DNA from: Ponticaulis sp.
Lineage (GTDB): Bacteria > Pseudomonadota > Alphaproteobacteria > Caulobacterales > Hyphomonadaceae
NCBI GenBank assembly: GCA_002723155.1
Contig: PBNO01000002.1
Coordinates: forward strand, 707,960 to 771,959
DNA length: 64,000 nt
Reading direction: 5' to 3'
The notes below the pieces were generated by a model that saw nothing but the letters and a program-made list of their open reading frames with translations, did not search any database and was not told where the DNA came from. The first letter of the stretch is position 1. Each line of letters opens with the position of its first letter. Shown here one piece after another: positions 63,065-64,000 of the stretch. The position numbers were made by a program, and so were the translations under genes.

Positions 63065-64000
63065 GTGCGTCAGACCAATCGATATGACCTTTTAAGGTTT
63101 GTTTTTGCTGCGATTGTTTTCGGCTGCCATGTGATCGTTTTGCCCGGCTTCGGTATCTCACCAGAGATGGAGTATTTCTTCCTTGAGACGCTTGGCCGCG
63201 TCGCGATTCAGGGCTTCTTCGTCATTTCCGGCGCGCTGGTTCTGGGGTCGCTGGAGCGCAGCTCGTCGGTCGCCAGCTATGCCGCTAAACGCACGCGGCG
63301 TCTTTATCCGGCGTATTTCGTGATCGTGATGACCTGCGCGATTGCCGCGCTCATTCTGGTGCCAGAGGCGCGTGATGACCTTGCGACGACGGCAAAATAT
63401 ATCGGCTACAACCTCGTCTTCCTGAATTTCCTCCAGCCGGAACTGCCGGGCGTGTTTGAAGGCCAGCGTTTCACGGCTGTAAATGGCGCGCTCTGGACGG
63501 TGAAGATCGAGGTCATGTTCTACATGGTATTGCCGATCCTTGTCTGGATGCTGAACCGTCTCGGCAAATTCCGGTTTGTCCTGCTCGGCCTGATCTATAT
63601 CGCGTCTGAAGTCTGGCGGATCGGGCTCGAGCATTACGGCATGGCGAACGGATCGGGCATGATCGTCCAACTGAGCCGTCAGCTTCCAGGGCAGATGAGC
63701 TTTTTCGTCGCCGGTATGCTGCTCTGGGAATTCAGAGATATTGCGCGCAAACGCTGGGCAATCGTTGCGCTCATTGGCGTCGTGGGTCTTGCAGCTTCCT
63801 ACCTGCCTGCGCTTGAGCCGATCCGCGCGCTGACGCTGGCATGCCTGATTGCTGCAATCGCCTTGTCACCTGGACCGGAGCTCAATGCGGCCCGTTTCGG
63901 TGACTTTTCGTACGGCATGTATGGCGCGCATTTCCCGGTAACGCAGACGGTTATTGCGCTGGGTCTGTTCCAGACCTCGATGGCGCTTGGCTATGTCGTC
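63065..64000 (+). CDS. Acyltransferase family 3 (OafA/YrhL-like), N-terminal part
   Basis: The frame is open from a GTG at 63065, with GGGGA upstream, to the right edge: 312 residues and no stop. The family start YDLLRFVFAAIVFGCHVIVLPG carries the conserved His. RVAIQGFFVISGALV and LWTVKIEVMFYMVLPILVWML follow, and about eight membrane segments are visible. Such proteins O-acetylate surface polysaccharides, lipids or peptidoglycan. The substrate cannot be inferred, and the C-terminus lies outside the window. Confidence 0.85.
   Translation, partial: MRQTNRYDLLRFVFAAIVFGCHVIVLPGFGISPEMEYFFLETLGRVAIQGFFVISGALVLGSLERSSSVASYAAKRTRRLYPAYFVIVMTCAIAALILVPEARDDLATTAKYIGYNLVFLNFLQPELPGVFEGQRFTAVNGALWTVKIEVMFYMVLPILVWMLNRLGKFRFVLLGLIYIASEVWRIGLEHYGMANGSGMIVQLSRQLPGQMSFFVAGMLLWEFRDIARKRWAIVALIGVVGLAASYLPALEPIRALTLACLIAAIALSPGPELNAARFGDFSYGMYGAHFPVTQTVIALGLFQTSMALGYVV

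Noticed and set aside
1..64000. Mobile elements, prophage, CRISPR arrays, tRNA and rRNA genes
   Set aside because: None could be recognised on either strand; gene content is housekeeping and syntenic in character.

Overview
The window looks like chromosomal DNA of an alphaproteobacterium of the Caulobacterales (Hyphomonadaceae-like) with moderate GC. The evidence is the gene order ppsR / intergenic / hemE with CtrA-type and DnaA-type boxes between them (the Caulobacter Cori arrangement), the mnmE-mnmG-rsmG-parA-parB block with perfect parS sites, a large-class NAD-glutamate dehydrogenase, CobT, a Tim44-MltA-Smr cluster, and a CC0125/CC1285-family lipoprotein. No prophage, insertion sequence, CRISPR array, tRNA or rRNA was recognised. 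The species cannot be fixed from the sequence alone.

Layout. 1-586 is the N-terminal part of a membrane sensor on the minus strand. 0.7-3.8 kb is a compact histidine operon (hisB-hisH-hisA-hisF-hisE). 3.8-10.0 kb is a minus-strand run (smr, mltA, tim44-like, dnaQ, coaE, aroE, maf, ppsR) pointing away from a probable replication origin at 10025-10349. From there a plus-strand run leaves the origin: hemE, hemJ, rho, mnmE, mnmG, rsmG, parA, parB, with four perfect parS sites between 13.26 and 16.95 kb and a fifth near-perfect one at 4.29 kb. 18.9-24.3 kb holds a GNAT acetyltransferase and the NAD-GDH. 24.9-34.2 kb is mixed housekeeping: a HerA-like ATPase, a YihY membrane protein, a vWA protein, argG, a TRIC-type protein, ppa, a LysE exporter, a TetR regulator and mnmC.

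34.2-37.5 kb is a complete phage-shock system. A divergent pspF faces a minus-strand operon that starts at a consensus sigma-54 promoter and reads small ORF (49 aa) - pspA - small ORF (43 aa) - pspB - pspC - small membrane ORF. Both short ORFs have good ribosome-binding sites and are easily missed. 37.6-42.8 kb carries a WecG/TagA glycosyltransferase, a DUF2853 protein, an aldo-keto reductase, hrpB and a small membrane protein. 42.8-46.4 kb is a peroxide-response module: oxyR divergent from ahpC-ahpF, an OxyR-like tetramer site before ahpC, and two mutually exclusive RNA hairpins between ahpC and ahpF.

47.3-48.7 kb encodes the most unusual protein of the window: a secreted 469-residue protein with five tandem repeats of almost exactly 76 residues, rich in Val, Thr, Gln and Pro, with a cysteine pair at each end and codon choice like that of ahpC. 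48.8-64 kb has regulators and transporters (EamA, TetR, DUF2189, DUF1232), short-chain and aldehyde dehydrogenases, a carboxymuconolactone-decarboxylase-like protein, DUF3108 divergent from rpmB, a YtcJ-like amidohydrolase lipoprotein, a phytase-esterase-like lipoprotein, cobT, and the start of an acyltransferase-3 protein cut by the right edge.

Best candidates for something under-described: the 76-residue repeat protein, the two extra small genes in the psp operon, and the ahpC-ahpF intercistronic RNA switch-like structure.
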